Of a stretch of 64,000 nt of DNA, positions 53,155 to 62,922 are shown piece by piece. The notes under the pieces were generated by a model, which did no database searches, had not been told where the DNA came from, and saw only the letters and a list, made by a program, of their open reading frames with translations. This DNA is from Brachyhypopomus gauderio (Eukaryota; Chordata; Actinopteri; Gymnotiformes; Hypopomidae), in contig NC_135213.1 of NCBI RefSeq assembly GCF_052324685.1, positions 1,491,146 to 1,555,145 on the forward strand, read 5' to 3'. Numbering within the stretch: position 1 is the first letter of the stretch; each line of letters starts with the position of its first letter. A program made the translations under genes and the position numbers.

Positions 53155-55224
53155 ACTTTTATCACCTTACTGTGTCAATTTAAAATGTTTTAAAATGGCT
53201 GCAGGGCCTTAAAACGTAATGAAATTCTTAGTCAGTGTCAGTGAAATGTAGCGTGCTGGGGTGGGGTGTGGGGCAGTTAAAGTGGTTCACTGGGTAGTGT
53301 GTGGGCTGATGTGGAGGGTGGTGTGTGAGGTGGTGCGCAGTGCTCTGCACCTGCTGGAGAAGCTGTCCCTGCGGCTGCGAGGCTCCATGCCCTCCGCCTC
53401 CTGCTCCATCCGCTGCTCCTCGGTCGCCGCCTGCAGCACCTCCCGCAGCGAGGGGAACTGCCCCACCGCCTCCGCCGACACCTCCCGCCCCTCCACCAGG
53501 TACGGAGCCAGGGGCACCGCCGCGCCGCTGTAAGAGGAGCTGTCGCTGTCGTTCCCGTCCAGACGGAAGCCCGACTCACTCCCGTCCGCCTCGGACGCGC
53601 CGTCCTGGATTATCCGGGACGACTCCGCGGGGCCGTCCGGCTCGGAGCCGACGCTGATCTCGGAGACGGTGGAGACGGACTGGAGGGAACTGAAGGAGAC
53701 GTCCACGGAGAGGGCGGCGCGGGAGGTGGCCGCCGCCTCCGAGCTGGTCCCAGACTCCTCCGGGGTCTTGTAGTCCGCCAGGGAGTGGATCTTACTGGGC
53801 CGGCCACTCCTGGACTTCCGGTCTTTGGTGGGTGGGATCCCCAGACTGCCCAGTTTGGGACCACGGGGGACACTGGTGCGGAGGAAGGAGTACTCCTTCG
53901 TCATAGCAACAGTATTGGCACGTGGCAGACCCTCGGGGTGGAGCATGAGCTCAGGGTCCAGAGTACTGAAGGGGCGGGGCTTTGGTGTGGCCCGGTTATG
54001 AGACTGGGGTAAGAGAGAGAGGGGGGGAGAGAGAGGGAAGGACAGAGAGAGGGAGGGGGAGAGCATGACCGAGTGAGAGAGACAAAGACAAACAAAATAA
54101 AACACAAGAAAGTGAAAAAAGAAAACTTAGCAATTCAGTTCACTTCCCATAAGCCTCATCATGCAGGGTGTAGGAGACCCATGTTACAATGGGAATAACC
54201 ATAAACCCAACATGGCTGCCTGCTTATTAAAACACTCACGACTTCCTCTGATCAGTCACACAAAAGAGCGGCTGAGGGAGGATGATGGGACATGCTGGTT
54301 AGGAACTAAACAAAAGGCTTTGTGGGAAATGTCAGGCACTGACTCATGTGATGAGTAATGCGTTAGACCTCAAAGAGAAACGTCAGGATTTACTCCAAAA
54401 TTACTGAAATGCTCTGACAGCTTCCATCTATTGACTACTTACATTCTCCTTTAATTAGAACTCAAAATAGTGCTAAACTTTAACCTAACTGTATATACGC
54501 AGACCAACCTCACCTTATTTAAAAAAAAAAACAGTGCTGTCAATTCCAGGTGCCGCGATTAAAAGTCCTCACCAGGATTTTGCTCAGGCTTCCTGGATTG
54601 TGTTGACTCCACTAATTTTACCTGGATTGCTAATTAGAAAATCTAGCAAGCTTGAGCAAAATCCTGGTGAGGACTTTTAATTGCGGCACCTGGAATTGAG
54701 AGCACAAAAAAAAAAAAATTTAACTACAGTGTTGACATTTTAGAGTTTCTTTAAAAATAAAGAGTGTTAGAAAAGTTAGCATGCTTCTTAGCAGCCATAG
54801 CATGTCGGTGCGCAGGGCTAGCATGTTGGCTAGCATGTCACTGCGCAGGACTAGCATGTTGGCTAGCATGTCACTGCGCAGGACTAGCATGTTGGCTAGC
54901 ATGTTACTGCGCAGGGCTAGCATGTTGGCTAACATGTCACTGCGCAGGGCTAGCATGTTGGCTAGCATGTCGGTGCGCAGGGCTAGCATGTTGGCTAGCA
55001 TGTCGGTGAGCAGGGCTAGCATGTTGGCTAGCATGTCGGTGAGCAGGGCTAGCATGTTGGCTAGCATGTCGCTGCGCAGGGCTGGCATGTTGGCTAGCAG
55101 GTTGCTCACCCGCTCCTTGTGTCTCTGCACACGGTACTGTTTCAGTTGCTCCTCCAGGCGTCGTCGTGCCTCCAGGCGAATCTTTTCCTCATTCTCCATC
55201 TCTTGGGGTGGATCATTTGATACT

Positions 55225-55283
<59 letters not shown>

Positions 55284-55947
55284 CAAGCCATGAGCCACAG
55301 AGAGCCACATATATCTCTTTCACATAGATACATATACAGATATAGGTCCATCACCGACATCGTCAATCAAGCCATTGAGGGTAGTCGTCACTGTCCCTCC
55401 AGTATGTAATAACGTGATTAAAAATAGTATGTGAGGTTGTTAGTCATAATGAGCCTTAATGAGAACTCAGGGGTCGTTAGTTATAACGAGCCTTAACGAG
55501 ACCTGAGAGCGAGCTTGTGTGATGATGCCGTTGCTTTGGGCAGAGGTGAGGAGGCATGCAGTCAAGGCCTGAACCAGCATCACATGACCAGCCACTCCCA
55601 ATGGAAACAGTGTCATGTGATCACCCAAAGGAAACATGTGAGCCAAACATCAAGCTCGTGGGTGAGGTAACCAAGGCCTGGCTGGGTTGGCTGGGGTTAG
55701 GGCAGGTGAAAGAGCCCTTATCTGCCATCTATCATGAACAGACCCGTAGCGTGGGTCTGTTCTTGGTACCGGTACCGTGGGTCTGATCGCGGTACCAGCA
55801 GCACTGCGTCCAAACCTTCCCCAAGAGCCCACACGGCATGCAGAGAACACACTCCACGTGTTCATGATGACACATGTTCAGCCATGTTAAAACACACTGC
55901 TCCCCAAAGCAGGAAACCCATCAATGACATACATGCACGTGCGCTCA

Positions 55948-55998
<51 letters not shown>

Positions 55999-57946
55999 GG
56001 TAGAGGACAGTCATGGCACCCGACTATCATCTTTGATAGCTTCGCCACAGGGGCAAAAATAGGGGGTTATAGAACAGGGGCAATTATCCAATCAAACCAT
56101 CACACCAGCGTAAGGAGCCAATCTGAAGGTTAGGACACGTGGGGGCGGGGTGAGAGAGGCGGGGTGAGGGAGGCGGGCGGGGCAATCGGGCGATACGAGG
56201 TGGTTACTCAGTATCGAGCGCTTACACAATTCTGTCTCCTGCATTGGAATACTTATTCTGAGCGACAGCAGGGCGTCGCTCTTGTGAGCACCGCCCTCTG
56301 GCTTCTCTAGGCTGTCAGGGGGAGGAGCCACACCTGGGTCCCGCCGGGCGCTCAGGGGACAGATGGTGGGGTCGCTGCCCTGGGAGGGAGCACCCACTGG
56401 GGGGCTGGCCTCTCCCACGGCTCTCTGAGCCTCTCCGTTCTCCAGGGGTGCACCTCTGATGTGACCTGTGGGAGAGAGAGTCCCAGTCACTCAGGGATTG
56501 GCAATACGCCAAAAACATCATAACAATACATCACCATACACAGCACTTTTAAAATGTATATATATCTCTGACACTAAACTGAGCACAGCACATTTTTTTT
56601 TATATGAAAACTACTGTACAATGACATTTAAATGAACTGTTGGCAAATTAAACAAATGAAGTGCACAGCACATTGTGTAAGATGTCCCGTTGCTCTGGAA
56701 ACTTTACACTGCAGTACACTCTAGTTCTCCCTCTCACACTCAATATATATTAGAATTAAGAAGGCTATATAAAAAGTGGTGTGCTAACTAAATTAGAGCA
56801 ATATCCCTAAATAAACTAACTGAATTAGAACAATTTATTTCCTTGTAATTGTTCATTTTCAAAGCAGCTTCGGTTGATGTTTCCAAAAATACTAACAATA
56901 TCCATGATATATCAAGATAAGAATACCGCAACATAGGTTTATCGTAATCACTTTAACATATCACACTGCCCAGCCCTACATAACACCAGTGGATTTGTTA
57001 TCGCTGGTCTGGTATGTTCATGAGCTGATCGAGTAAGCACAGCCCCAACAGCCCATGGTGTCTTCAGCATCCGTAGAAGTGCTTGGAGATTAGATCTGGG
57101 GAGAGGTTTTCCCAACGCACGGCTCACACACACGTGATGCAGGTACACAGTCCTATATCTAGGGTCTGGTCCATCAGTCCCTCTGCATTCTTTTGCATTC
57201 AAAACAACAAGAGCCGCTTTTGTTTGAAATCCAGCCTCCGTGATGTCAACTGGCAGTTTCCAACTCAGCTTCTCTCTGTGTGATGCAGACACTCTTCATC
57301 CCACGCCTCTTCATCCTCCTCCTCACTGAAGGTAAGCCACAGCTCCCAGACTCTGCAGGGGACGCCGGCTCTCCAAAACAGCCTGCAGTTCTTATTTTAC
57401 AGAGTCTAATTTAGCCGCTTCTATCAAACCAACAAACATGCGCAACATTTCTGGAATGTGGTTTGGTTTTTAATAAGCATATTGGTATTTTGAGTAACTA
57501 AAGTTCATTAGAGGGAATGCAGCATTCAAGAGCATGACAAGAGAAGGCTCGTTTTGAGCAGCAGACAGAGCAGTTTGACGGCTGTTTGCAAATGACAGTA
57601 TTTACAAATCACTTCATCCCTCACAAAAACGCCCACTCTGTGGTCTTGACAAACAAGTCCAACAGCTAAAGATATAAAGGAACAGCTCAAAGGTAACAGG
57701 ACACCCTCACCAGAACAGGAGACCTCAAGCTGACAGTTGCGGTAGAGTAAAAGTCTTCAACCCAGAGCAGCCGTGGAGCGGTGATCACTCACCGTTGGGC
57801 ATGTTCTCAGCAGGTGGAGGTGTCTCCTGCTCCTCCGGTTTGTGAGACGTTACGGTATCTGGGAGCACGTCGCCACCGGGCTGTGGTCCTCCCGTCTGGA
57901 GAGGACTGGTCTCGGTCCACACTGACTGACTGGTTCCGTCCTCCAT
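43913..57946 (-). CDS. golga3: Golgin subfamily A member 3 (golgin-160)
   Basis: Twenty-three coding exons, 1484 residues (human 1498): 57946-57793, 56465-56226, 55222-55110, 54003-53351, 53082-52971, 52871-52565, 51812-51610, 51479-51342, 51050-50889, 49753-49385, 49230-49153, 48951-48688, 48487-48393, 48292-48076, 47831-47688, 46304-46107, 45836-45720, 45496-45357, 45181-45049, 44966-44844, 44671-44507, 44380-44223, 44084-43913; all phases agree. It is a peripheral Golgi scaffold for membrane traffic. The first 380 residues are low-complexity, with conserved ARRRLEEQLKQYRVQR, PFSTLDPELML, TKEYSFLRTSVPRGPK and DSDSSSYS. Residues about 390-1430 are nearly continuous coiled coil (EEMLQVLKEKMRLEGQ, QEARVRLQTQM, ANKKLALELEHEKGRL). 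Near the C terminus is TPVKIPDCPVPASLLDELL. Exon 9-of-23 (50889) has its donor copied ten times downstream. Confidence 0.96.
44447..44489. repeat. (CA)n microsatellite in a golga3 intron
   Basis: About 43 bp of CA-type repeat on plus between the exons at 44223-44380 and 44507-44671. Confidence 0.9.
44672..44760. repeat. (CA)n microsatellite at a golga3 acceptor
   Basis: A CA run starts two bases from the acceptor of the exon ending at 44671, so the sense strand reads TGTGTGTGCAG|AGG with no conventional pyrimidine tract. Confidence 0.93.
45501..45555. repeat. (CA)n microsatellite at a golga3 acceptor
   Basis: About 52 bp of CA on plus directly upstream (sense) of the exon ending at 45496. 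Confidence 0.92.
46600..46788. repeat. 23-bp minisatellite, left array
   Basis: The unit GTGTACTGAACAAGTGTATT plus AGC recurs about eight times; early copies read GAACGAG and later ones GAACAAG. The array stops at the MITE that begins at 46786-46789. Confidence 0.88.
46786..47190. mobile_element. Probable hAT-type MITE, right end lost
   Basis: It starts CAGAGGTGGGACCAAGTCAG and continues with many CAAGTC/AAGTC blocks, a pattern of a common teleost hAT MITE. No matching right inverted repeat or target duplication is seen before the minisatellite resumes at 47191, so the right end is deleted or diverged. Confidence 0.6.
47191..47340. repeat. 23-bp minisatellite, right array
   Basis: The unit TGTACTGAACGAGTGCATTA plus CAG recurs about six times. 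It is a sister variant of the array at 46600-46788, with GCATTACAG in place of GTATTAGC. Confidence 0.88.
47352..47644. mobile_element. hAT-type MITE with 8-bp target duplication
   Basis: A 293-bp non-coding element. The left end CAGCAGTCACGAACCAC and right end GGTTGGGGACCGCTG are imperfect inverted repeats. TACTAGAG is duplicated exactly at 47344-47351 and 47645-47652. Confidence 0.9.
47851..48026. repeat. 27-bp minisatellite in a golga3 intron
   Basis: The unit ATTCTAGAACCGTTAACATA plus GCACATT recurs six times with single-base variants; it lies between the exons at 47688-47831 and 48076-48292. Confidence 0.88.
48335..48379. repeat. (GGAT)n microsatellite
   Basis: Eleven or so tetranucleotide units with one GGAC variant, ending 13 bp from the donor of the golga3 exon at 48393. 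Confidence 0.9.
48497..48575. repeat. (CA)n microsatellite at a golga3 acceptor
   Basis: About 75 bp of CA on plus just upstream (sense) of the exon ending at 48487. Confidence 0.93.
50386..50915 (-). repeat. Minisatellite built from a golga3 exon end, splice donor and (CA)n
   Basis: Sense-strand block CTGGAGAGAGAGCTGGATCA followed by G|GTACACAC and a CA run of 6-50 bp. The genuine exon end is at 50889-50915. Ten further copies lie downstream in the intron, with donor-like TACCT/TACCTGATC marks near 50822, 50746, 50702, 50660, 50599, 50548, 50511, 50466, 50420 and a degenerate one near 50386. Most copies keep CAG|GTAC. The unit length varies with the CA run (about 37-75 bp). Confidence 0.93.
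51054..51285. repeat. About 30-bp minisatellite abutting a golga3 acceptor
   Basis: The unit GTGGAGTCAGAGAGGAGG plus about 12 bp recurs seven or eight times with variation, starting three bases from the acceptor at 51050. On the sense strand the last unit supplies the pyrimidine tract CTCCACCTCTAG. Confidence 0.85.
52081..52540. repeat. 30-bp minisatellite in a golga3 intron
   Basis: The unit GCTAGCCACTGGATTCCACT plus GGTTAGCACC is repeated about fifteen times, with some shortened copies. It lies about 25 bp downstream (sense) of the donor at 52565. Confidence 0.93.
53088..53152. repeat. (CA)n microsatellite at a golga3 acceptor
   Basis: About 64 bp of CA on plus immediately upstream (sense) of the exon ending at 53082. 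Confidence 0.94.
54534..54705. mobile_element. Palindromic element, probable MITE
   Basis: The left arm GTGCTGTCAATTCCAGGTGC and the right arm GCACCTGGAATTGAGAGCAC (minus) pair with one or two mismatches, and the pairing continues through ATTAAAAGTCCTCACCAGGA and TTTTGCTCA for about 60 bp per arm around a short centre. A-rich runs flank both sides, so a target duplication cannot be read. Arms this long fit a hairpin MITE. Confidence 0.7.
54785..55092. repeat. 33-bp minisatellite beside a golga3 donor
   Basis: The unit TTGGCTAGCATGTCACTGCG plus CAGGGCTAGCATG is repeated nine times. It begins about 18 bp downstream (sense) of the donor at 55110 and is open in the frame of the preceding exon, reading as an 11-residue LANMLALRSDM repeat. 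Confidence 0.95.
55228..55279. repeat. (CA)n microsatellite at a golga3 acceptor
   Basis: About 50 bp of CA on plus, placing (TG)n just before TTTAG of the exon ending at 55222. Confidence 0.94.
55951..55996. repeat. (CA)n microsatellite in a golga3 intron
   Basis: About 45 bp of perfect CA on plus, between the exons at 55110-55222 and 56226-56465. Confidence 0.93.
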
Positions 57947-58540
57947 CCTTGAGTGAATGCGAGTGATGCCGCACCGGGGTCCATGGACGGGGGCGCCTCT
58001 CCTACCGCGGGTCTCACAGATCTCGGTTAACGGAACCAGTCGAGCTCCCGGTATGTCAACCTGGAATATATCGTGATATATATACACATAACCGTGGCGA
58101 TGTTTTCGGTTTTATTTCATGTGTGTTAGGCCACAATCTCTAAAGAATGTATAACGATAACGGATAACGAGCTGGCGTGGATGTAATCTTTATTCCTGGA
58201 TCTGTTAATGTCACGCACGATAAATATTTGTCTTGTGAATCAGGAACGGTTGATAATCAGTTAGCATTAGCCACCTAGCCACGCTCGAGGATTAGGCTAG
58301 CTGCCAGGACCACCGCCTGCTCGCGACGGCAGGAAAACACACGAACGTCTAACACTCTCCGCCAACCTGTATACTCCGTAATAAACAAACGAACGGAAAT
58401 AAGTTTTACAAGATTTACACGCCGGTGTCAACAAACAAAAGCTTTTATTTACCAACCTTCGAGCCGTCCTCCTCCCAGCTCGAACTACGTGGCTGTTTAG
58501 ATTCCGTGAGTTTCAGAATCCGACTTGAAACATCGTGCGT
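57947..58540 (-). other. golga3: golga3 5' untranslated exon part, first exon and promoter
   Basis: The first coding exon extends upstream to an acceptor TATTCCAG|GTTGAC at 58060, with no in-frame ATG before the one at 57946. A probable non-coding first exon ends with the donor GAAG|GTTGGTAAA at about 58457. A CpG-richer block around 58260-58560 is the likely promoter. Confidence 0.5.
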
Positions 58541-59785
58541 CGTAACAAAGTTCCGGGTAGGAAAGCGGCTTACGCGCCTATACACATCAATAACGAGGCG
58601 AATGACACACTGAAATAACGCAATTATAGAAATACATTTATGTACATATTTATTACATTTATTTTACACCACTGTATATTTCCATTTCTTTTTAAAACCT
58701 AAACACTTAAAATATAGTGTAGCTATCCAATGTTTGCTTTGCCATTTCCATGCTGCCATATCTTAATATTCTGCAGTCATATCATTCAATGTAACTATTA
58801 GAAGTTATAATAGTCAACTTGTATGCTATTACTGCACCTGACCAGAACTGGTCCCAATAAATGTTAACGTATAAAACTCAGTGTAGCTTAGGTGATAGTA
58901 GTGTTTTCCCAAAGTGGTGCAGAACATGCTTTAAAATATATAAATTTTGTTAAATTAACAGCAAAATGTTACATGTTCAGTGAATTACTTGAAAGTATGT
59001 AATAATTAATCCATTAATTGAACATAACAGTGTTCATCTGTCCATTACTGTTGTTTCCCAGCATTATAGCTTCACAATCAACAGAACAGTTACTGATGTA
59101 ACAGGTATTTCCCAGAATACTTTGCATCAAGCATGTCAACATTCACCAAAAAGCAACGACACATTCAACATTGGCCCCACATTCATGCTTCCAAAACAGA
59201 GACCAGTGAGGGGATTAAGGATAAAGCATTGGTTTTTAATTTGGTTTTTCTTCACAACCCTTAAACATAATGTGCATAACATTTTACCACTAGAAAAAGT
59301 GAGATTAACCCCATTAACCATTGAGATACCAACGCGAGTCAACAGACCAGTTTCCCTCTGTCACGTGCTCAAGAAAGCAAGGGAATGCAAGAAAAGTCTA
59401 CAGGATCGATTCACTTCAAAATAAAGACAAAGGAAACTTTGTGAGCGTTCAATGTGTCAAGCCAACAACCCGGATCAGTGAAAGACCATCCGTTCTGTCA
59501 CCACCTTGCTGTTTCACCGTCATACACACCAGGATGCTAATCTCACACTCCAGATGCCCTCTGCCTAATGGAATGACCAGAAGTAATTTTAGTCCGAGTC
59601 CTAAACACACCATAGCACATTTCTGTGAAAACGAGTAACCGTGGGTTCAAGGCCTGCAGGTGTTTAACGTGAACTTCTGCTGGGTATCTTAACACTAACT
59701 TGTTTGGGTTCCTTTCATTCCTGTTAGCTGAGCACTAGGCCTTAGTGTAAGCAAGCACAGCACACACTCAGACAGACACGGTGAC
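58541..59785. other. Intergenic spacer between golga3 and ranbp1
   Basis: AT-rich unique-looking DNA without recognisable exons, repeats or transposon ends. Open frames here have no domain character. Confidence 0.5.
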
Positions 59786-59791
59786 TTTATT
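59786..59791 (-). terminator. ranbp1: Poly(A) signal of ranbp1
   Basis: Minus-strand AATAAA (tttatt on plus) about 610 bp after the ranbp1 stop codon. A second AT-rich candidate lies near 59839. Confidence 0.5.
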
Positions 59792-60400
59792 TTCCTGATT
59801 CTCAGTCAAACAAGTAGTCCAGTCTTGGTTTCGTAGGATTTATTTAGAGTTCCCTCAGACGCAGGTCTAACCCACTTCAGCCAAACTCCAGCTACCCAAA
59901 CAACCATCACACAGGGAGCTGACCACCCTGGTTAAATCCTCACTCATACCCCTCCCCTCGGGCCACACATCACTTCACAACCTTCAAGAGTACAAAACAA
60001 ACAAAAAAAAAATAAAAACAAAAACAAAACAGAAAATGCAAGAAAAAAAAAAAAAGTCACCCAATGTGGGAACAGACTAAGCGCAGACACCTGGTGTGAG
60101 TGTGTGTACCTGTGGAGGGGCGGGGCGACAGAGTGTGAGTGGGCGTGTGTGTGTGAACGCGCTCGCGTGTTATGTGAATATCTTGATTGCGAAATGGACA
60201 CCAAGAGTGGCATCAAGGTGTTGATGTGTGAAGTCAGGAGGCAAACAAATGAAAAACAAAACAAAAGTAAAAAAAACAAACAAAAAAAAGTGTCCAAATG
60301 TCATTATCAGAGTCTATTGTAGAAAAGGGAGAAGCGCTGCAGGACAGAGAGACGCGGCCACTCCCATCTCCAGCCAGAGGGGGCGCCGCCACTTCCCTCT

Positions 60401-62095
60401 TCAGTTCTCCTCCGGCTTCTTCTCCTTCTCTTCCTTCTCCTCCTTCACGTTCTGCGTCTGCTCTGAGCTCTCAGTCTTCTCTTTTACAGAGAGCTCCTCC
60501 AGCTTCTCTGCTACTTTGTCAGCGTTACCTGTCGTTACACACACACACGTACGTCACAAAAAGCCTCAACCGAAGGCCCATAGCACAGAGTCCTGGTGCT
60601 GAAGTCAGACGGAGGTTTGTGACAGTGAAGTTAAAGTGATGGGACCCTGTTGAGACCCTGACCCTTACTACGAAATGCTGGCTAATTATTAAACAAGAGT
60701 AATCAAATTGGAATTAAGAAATCTATACAAGGAGATGTGCAGAGCTGAAAACAGCTGGAGTTTGACCTTTGACTTGGGAGTGTGTGTGCTAAAGCCCCTC
60801 TGATTTTCCCAGAGCCCCCTCACTGAGGATGTTGCGGAACACACTGCATCTTGCCAGCAGGAGGGGCTAGCGAGCAACATCGCGCAATCCGCAGGCTGCT
60901 GTAGCAGACTGAAAAAGTTTGGGGTCGTAGGGAGCGGCCCGAAACAGAGTGAGTCTGCGATAGGGGTGCGGCAGGGGACGGGGCCAACTCACCATCCAGA
61001 GACTTCCTCACTTCCTCTTTGCATTCGTCAAACTTCAACTTAAACTTCTGTGCATCTGCAGAAAGAAGGAAAAACTGTGAATGGCTGCGAGTGTGAATGG
61101 CTGAGAGACGCAGTGTAAGTGGCTCCATACTGGCAATTGCTTTAGGGCCGTACCGGGCCCCGCGCTAGAGAACTAGTGCTGTGTGTTACTCACTCTCAGC
61201 GTTGAGGAAGCGGATGGCTAGCAGCTCTGGTTTGGGTTCTTCATCTGCAAAGTCAGCATGCGTGTTCCACACCCAGGCCCTGTCACTGCCTGCGTTCGGC
61301 TTCAGCTCCATGGCGGGCATGACTACACACACACACCCCCACGCACACACCACAGACACACACAGTTCTCAGCTGAAAATAATGTCCAAGAGCCACTTTT
61401 TTTTTTTACTGTGTTACGGCAAAGAGCCACTTCATACAGGGACATGTAAATTGTTGACGGGGTGGGGGTGGTGTGTAGTGGACAGTATTAGGGGCTCGCT
61501 AGGCTTGTAAACAAACCGAGCACCACGAAGATGTAGCAGTGTGTCGCCCTCAGAGTTGATGAGGTAACCGGGCCACTACACAGACAGTTTGTGCAGGTGA
61601 GAGTGCGGACCGGCTGGGGAGCCGCATGAAACCAGGCAAAAAGCCGCATGCGTCTCCCAGGTTGGCCACTCCTGATTTAGCTTATCTGTGATAAATTGTG
61701 GTCATCACTTTTCACTTGGTAGTTACCGTTTATAATTTGGCCAGAAACACTTCCATTGCGTTGTGATTGGATTTGTAGTGTTTCTGAAATGTAGTGTACC
61801 TGTTGTAATTTTGAGGAATTTCTGTATTTGCAGCAAGCAACGCAATGGGCTTTCTTGACAACCATATTAATGTCAAGTACATTCAATACGAGAAGAAACA
61901 GCCAACCCAAGAGTGCGAGTCATCACTTTAAAAAGCTGACTTTCGTTGACAAATACTCATGTCACATACAAAAACGCATCTCACAGTGATGTTCCTTATG
62001 GCAGCTTTAAAGACCTGTGGCTAATATATTACTCACTGCAGCCTTTAAAGGGCCTCATGAGATACCGTGGAGAGCCGTTGAGGCGTGTTTTTGGA

Positions 62096-62141
<46 letters not shown>

Positions 62142-62922
62142 CTGATGGAGGCATGTCAGTGGGTGTGGCAGCTGGGTGGAAGGTGGGCGGGGCTCACTGT
62201 GGTGGTTGGCGCAGATCTTGAGCGTGCGGTCGCGGCGCATGAGCAGGCGGATGGAGCCCTTCTCTTTGTGGCGGAGCAGCTTCACGTCGCCTGTGCCGCG
62301 CTCCTTCCACTCCGGAGACTCGCTCTCGCTGGCAAACCGGTACAGCTTCGCTCGCCTGCGCGCGCGCGCACACACACACACAGTTTTGCATCACTGTCTC
62401 CGTTTCCCAGCAACGAGGACATCATCGGACCGGAGCGGGACCCTGCGGCCCTGCACTTAAGTAGCCTGGACTTCCTTTTTCTGTTTTATTCTGTACTGTT
62501 GAAGTCCGTTCAAAGCAATAAGCAGCAGAGTGCATCATATCTGGGAACTAGTGACAGTTTATGGTTACTACCTGCAGGTAATCAACATTTGATTGGGTTC
62601 TCCTGATTTACATAAACCAATAAAAAAATAATAAAAACAGCCAGCCCAACTGCAGCAGTAGCCAATCAGTGACACTCAATGCCACACGGCTAAGACAGAA
62701 GGCCCAACTGGGATTGAACCTGTGTGGTGTTTGAAGAGCAGGACCGGTGGACCTGTGTGGTGTTTGAAGAGCAGGACATGCTCACATTTTGAACAGCTCC
62801 TCCTCATCCTCCTCCAGGGTTTTGACCTCACGCTCCGGCAGCGACACGATGGGCTCAAACTGGGGGTCGTGGTTCGTATCATCTGCATTATCTGTGGGCG
62901 TTTCGTGGTCGTCTTGCGTGTC
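60401..62922 (-). CDS. ranbp1: Ran-specific GTPase-activating protein RanBP1 (first exon not found)
   Basis: Five exons: 62922-62786, 62355-62198, 61322-61194, 61055-60993, 60528-60401; phases agree and give 204 codons plus stop. Human RANBP1 has 201 residues, of which the first exon supplies only MAAAK. RanBP1 binds Ran-GTP in the cytoplasm and, with RanGAP, drives GTP hydrolysis to release nuclear export complexes. The Ran-binding domain is complete: [97 protein letters not shown]. The acidic, lysine-rich tail ends KKPEEN, with [12 protein letters not shown] as the export signal region. The exon that should supply the start codon must end in phase 0; I found no convincing one before the window ends. 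Confidence 0.93.
61380..61672. mobile_element. Possible hAT-type MITE, left end unclear
   Basis: The right end GTTGGCCACTCCTG resembles a hAT MITE terminus (CAGGAGTGGCCAAC on minus), and the interior has repeated AGAGCCACTT/AGCCGCATG blocks typical of such elements. A matching left terminus and target duplication were not found. Confidence 0.4.
62103..62138. repeat. Poly-G tract in a ranbp1 intron
   Basis: A run of about 36 guanines on plus (cytosines in the ranbp1 transcript), 60 bp downstream of the donor at 62198. Base count in such a tract may be affected by sequencing error. Confidence 0.9.

Noticed and set aside
56880-56985. hAT-like terminus (AGGGCTGGGCA on minus near 56975)
   Set aside because: No second terminus or target duplication was found, so it could be a fragment or chance.
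62085-62606. 173-codon plus-strand frame beginning with poly-Gly
   Set aside because: It reads through the poly-G tract and the antisense of a real ranbp1 exon.
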